This document shows, piece after piece, positions 61,396 through 64,000 of a DNA stretch of 64,000 bases. The position numbers and the translations under genes were made by a program. This stretch comes from Sphingobium sp. (GTDB taxonomy: Bacteria > Pseudomonadota > Alphaproteobacteria > Sphingomonadales > Sphingomonadaceae). The notes beneath the pieces were generated by a model. It was not told the DNA's origin. It made no database searches and saw only the letters and a program-made list of their open reading frames with translations. Every line of letters starts with the position of its first letter. Positions within the stretch are counted from its first letter, which is position 1. The stretch lies in NCBI GenBank assembly GCA_020446425.1, contig JAGRES010000008.1:62001-126000 (forward strand). The letters are read 5' to 3'.

Positions 61396-63732
61396 ATGAG
61401 GAGCGGCGCGGTCATCATGTGCGCCATAGCCGCTACTGTTTCGCCGGAAACATCATTCGCTGCCGACCGTTTCGACATCAATATATCAGCAATGCGCATC
61501 GACCGCGCCATTCAGACATTGTCGCGGCAAACAGGGGTCGCCATAGGCGGCACGGAGATTTCAGCCTCGGGCATATATACAAAGGCTGTGAAAGGCCGCC
61601 TGACGCTCGATCAGGCGCTTTCGCGGATGCTCAGGGGCACGGGCTATGAGCATGTCGTGCGCGATGCCCGCACAGTTCTCATCAAGCGGCGCTCTACCAC
61701 TGTCAGGCACCCTGTGGTGCCCAAGGCAGTGCCGGATGCTCCAGCGGCACCGATCATCGTGACCGCCAGCAAACAGAACATGATGATCGAGCGCTTCCCC
61801 GGCATGGCGCATATCTTCGATATGAGCCAGCAACCGGCGGCGGCCTCGACCCACAGCCTAGAAGGGCTGCTTCAGCAATTGCCGACGGTTTCGGGCACCA
61901 ATTTGGGGCCTGCGCGCAACAAGATTTTTCTGCGGGGCGTGGCGGACAGCAGCTTCAATGGCGGCTCGCAGTCCACGCTCGCTTATTATCTGGGCGAAAC
62001 CCGGCTGGTGTATAACAGCCCCAACCCCGACCTGCAGCTCTATGATATCGAGAAGGTCGAAATATTGGAGGGGCCGCAGGGCACATTATATGGCGCGGGC
62101 TCGCTCGGCGGTATCATTCGCATCGTCCCCGCCGCGCCGCAAATGGATGGCGTCAAAGCCAGCCTATGGCCTAAAGCTTCGCTGACTGCGCATGGCGCGC
62201 CGGGCTATGCTTTAGCGGGCATGCTGAACCTGCCGATAAACGACATGGCGGCGATCCGGGGTGTTGCCTATCACAAGCGGGAAGGCGGCTATATTGACGA
62301 CGGCGGGCGTGGGCTCTCCAACATCAACAGTACCGAGATTTCCGGCCTCAGGCTCGGGGTCAGGCTTGAGCCCGCACCGGACTGGGCGCTCGATGTGCAG
62401 GCCGTCACGCAAAAGACCGATACGGCTGACAGTCAATATGCGGAACTAGGCCATCCTCTGCTTATGAGGAGCAGCCTCATTGCGCAGCCTTATGACTCCG
62501 ATTTCGAGAGCTATGCATTTTCGCTCTCGAAAAACTGGGGCAAGCTGCAACTGACTTCCGCCACCGGTCTTGTCTACCATGACAGCCGTGCCAGATATGA
62601 CGCCTCCAGTCTCTCCGGCAACACTATCCCGACTGCTTTTGACCAGCGCCGCGATATCCGATTGCTCAGCCATGAAACGCGATTGGCGCTTTCGAACGAA
62701 AATGGGATATCGGGTGTTGCAGGCATCAGTATGGTCGACAATCGCGATCGGATGATTCAATCGCTTGGAGCCGTGGACGCGCTCGCACCATTGAGCAATG
62801 TTGTCCAAACCACACGGGAATATGCGCTTTTCGGAGAAGCTACAGCGCCTGTTTTGAACGGCGTGCGCGCGACATTGGGCGGCCGTTTCGTCCATATCCG
62901 CAGCGCGGCCGAAATGGAGGTGGCCGAGAGCGTTGAAGTGGAGCCCAAGCGCCGCTCCTCGCAATTTTTGCCGACTGCGGCCCTGTCCTGGGCGCCGGAT
63001 GATAACGGGCTGCTCTATATCCGCTTTCAGAGGGGCTATCGGTCTGGCGGTATCAGTGTCTCGGGCAATGCTGGCGAGAATATCATTCACTTCAAGCCGG
63101 ACGCCATGGACACATGGGAAGCGGGCGTGCGCTGGGGGCTATCCCCATCCGCGCCAATCCGGGGTTCCGTGACCGGCTTTCTCTCCAAATGGCGGCGTAT
63201 TCAGGCAGACCTCGTGGACGAGAGAGGTTTCCCCATGACGCTCAATATTGGCGACGGCAAGATATATGGCGTTGCAGCCGATATCGAGTGGCACCCGTCC
63301 CCCTTGATGCAGGTTACGCTCGGCATGTTCGCCAATGAAAGCGAGCTGGTGAAACCGGCGGAAGGTTTCGACCCCGGCGAAGATGGCCGCCTCCCCAATA
63401 TTGCGGAACTGGGCGCGCAGTTTCAGGTACAGAAGCGCTGGCCGCTGGCCGGAGATAGGTATCTGATTACGATGGCGGGGCTGCGCTATATCGGCAAGTC
63501 TCAGCTCGGTATCGGCCCTAACCTGTCCATAGAGCAGGGCGGTTATACAGTCGCTAATGCCCTTGTTGAGCTCGGCGGCGAGCGCTGGACCTATTTCATT
63601 GAAATCGACAATCTGACCAACAGCGGCACCAACAGTTTTTCCTTGGGAAATCCTTTCACCATAAGCAGGCGAGACCAGATTACGCCGCTAAGACCTAGAA
63701 CGTTCAGTATTGGGCTGAAAGCCGGTTTTTAG
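61396..63732 (+). CDS. TonB-dependent receptor with STN domain (FecA-like)
   Basis: A 778-residue outer-membrane receptor that carries an N-terminal signalling domain. ATG 61396 gives a signal peptide ending TSFAA. Residues about 28-100 are an STN (secretin and TonB N-terminus) domain: FDINISAMRIDRAIQTLSRQ, TGVAIGGTEISASGI, VKGRLTLDQALSRMLRGTGY. The plug (about 120-240) starts near APIIVTASKQNMM and has VEILEGPQGTLYGAGSLGGI; the barrel ends RPRTFSIGLKAGF. The STN domain should contact FecR, linking ligand binding to sigma activity. The ligand is unknown; iron-siderophore or carbohydrate are both possible. Confidence 0.92.
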   Translation: MRSGAVIMCAIAATVSPETSFAADRFDINISAMRIDRAIQTLSRQTGVAIGGTEISASGIYTKAVKGRLTLDQALSRMLRGTGYEHVVRDARTVLIKRRSTTVRHPVVPKAVPDAPAAPIIVTASKQNMMIERFPGMAHIFDMSQQPAAASTHSLEGLLQQLPTVSGTNLGPARNKIFLRGVADSSFNGGSQSTLAYYLGETRLVYNSPNPDLQLYDIEKVEILEGPQGTLYGAGSLGGIIRIVPAAPQMDGVKASLWPKASLTAHGAPGYALAGMLNLPINDMAAIRGVAYHKREGGYIDDGGRGLSNINSTEISGLRLGVRLEPAPDWALDVQAVTQKTDTADSQYAELGHPLLMRSSLIAQPYDSDFESYAFSLSKNWGKLQLTSATGLVYHDSRARYDASSLSGNTIPTAFDQRRDIRLLSHETRLALSNENGISGVAGISMVDNRDRMIQSLGAVDALAPLSNVVQTTREYALFGEATAPVLNGVRATLGGRFVHIRSAAEMEVAESVEVEPKRRSSQFLPTAALSWAPDDNGLLYIRFQRGYRSGGISVSGNAGENIIHFKPDAMDTWEAGVRWGLSPSAPIRGSVTGFLSKWRRIQADLVDERGFPMTLNIGDGKIYGVAADIEWHPSPLMQVTLGMFANESELVKPAEGFDPGEDGRLPNIAELGAQFQVQKRWPLAGDRYLITMAGLRYIGKSQLGIGPNLSIEQGGYTVANALVELGGERWTYFIEIDNLTNSGTNSFSLGNPFTISRRDQITPLRPRTFSIGLKAGF

Positions 63733-64000
63733 TTTGTGGTTTCCGCAAATGTAATGCCGACCTGAATGAACGGCATTAATTATTGTCGCACTTCCATAAC
63801 CTGCCGTTCCGGAGTGTCCGAACACTGAGACCGTTTTCGGTTTGGGAAGGCTCTATTATCAAGAGCTTCGGAGTTTTAGCGGTCCCCTACCGCTCTTCTC
63901 GTGGCACCCTTGGGAAGGACCCGCAAGTAGGGGGCGTCCATAAGAGTCCGATAGTGTTTATTCCGGAACCATTACGGAAAACCGCTAAGTACTAATCAAA
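63733..64000. other. End of window, non-coding
   Basis: 268 bases to the window end without a convincing gene. An inverted repeat AATGCCG/CGGCATT at 63753-63777 follows the receptor stop and may be a weak terminator, since it lacks a T run. The rest is unassigned; it may hold the promoter of a gene beyond the window. Confidence 0.5.

Noticed and set aside
63783-63995. 70-codon open frame at the window end
   Set aside because: No ribosome site and no protein-like pattern; composition looks non-coding.

Overview
The window looks like chromosome of an alphaproteobacterium of the order Sphingomonadales; the genus cannot be fixed from this sequence alone. Grounds: a circularly permuted two-piece tmRNA gene whose tag reads ANDNEALALAA, a GTTC-N7-GTTC LexA operator at an imuA-imuB-dnaE2 cassette, a complex I NDUFS4-like subunit gene, several TonB-dependent receptors including a FecI/FecR/FecA-type set, and moderately high GC with tightly packed, often overlapping genes.

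Layout. 0.2-17.6 kb is housekeeping sequence: yajC-secD-secF (Sec translocon accessory complex), a GT4 glycosyltransferase, an XRE regulator divergent from a DUF6456-like gene, an ABC-F ATPase, a PepSY/response regulator/histidine kinase operon, chorismate mutase, a long-chain polyprenyl diphosphate synthase, the HrpB helicase, an NDUFS4-like subunit, a NUDIX hydrolase, a lemA/TPM/TPM operon and mscL. 17.7-18.8 kb holds a small lipoprotein, a terminator and the permuted ssrA gene. 18.8-23.8 kb has a secreted TPR-like protein, then a lipoprotein with a beta-helix look paired with a TonB receptor. 23.9-28.7 kb is a vitamin B12 uptake operon under a cobalamin riboswitch (btuB-btuF-btuC-btuD). 28.8-30.9 kb encodes a secreted RTX/beta-propeller protein on the opposite strand.

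31.3-43.2 kb is a glycan-assembly cluster, all on the + strand: a 1450-residue WbsX-GT4-GT2 fusion behind an array of aromatic repeats, a GT2 with GW-type repeats, a GT4, a sulfotransferase-like protein, a GT61 and a pyruvyl transferase. 43.3 to about 47 kb looks like a small integrative element: a 43-nt tRNA-Glu 3' fragment (att site), a tyrosine recombinase, an unknown gene, an AlpA-like DNA-binding protein, a protein with an HUH-like motif, and a non-coding tail rich in palindromes.

47.2-53.2 kb holds a small membrane protein and the SOS mutagenesis cassette imuA-imuB-dnaE2, with a LexA site at the imuA start. 53.4-55.8 kb is an outer-membrane beta-barrel receptor. 55.9-59.9 kb is a second glycan locus: a GT4 and a CDP-glycerol glycerophosphotransferase-like gene, divergent from a Wzx-like flippase. 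The flippase stop codon overlaps the start of an ECF sigma gene, which begins a sigma/FecR/STN-TonB receptor signalling set that ends at 63.7 kb.

Best candidates for something little described: the five regularly spaced hairpins with a common loop in the tmRNA coding piece, the small integrase/HUH-like element with its palindromic tail, and the multi-domain glycosyltransferases with repeat arrays. No single new system is proven by the sequence alone.
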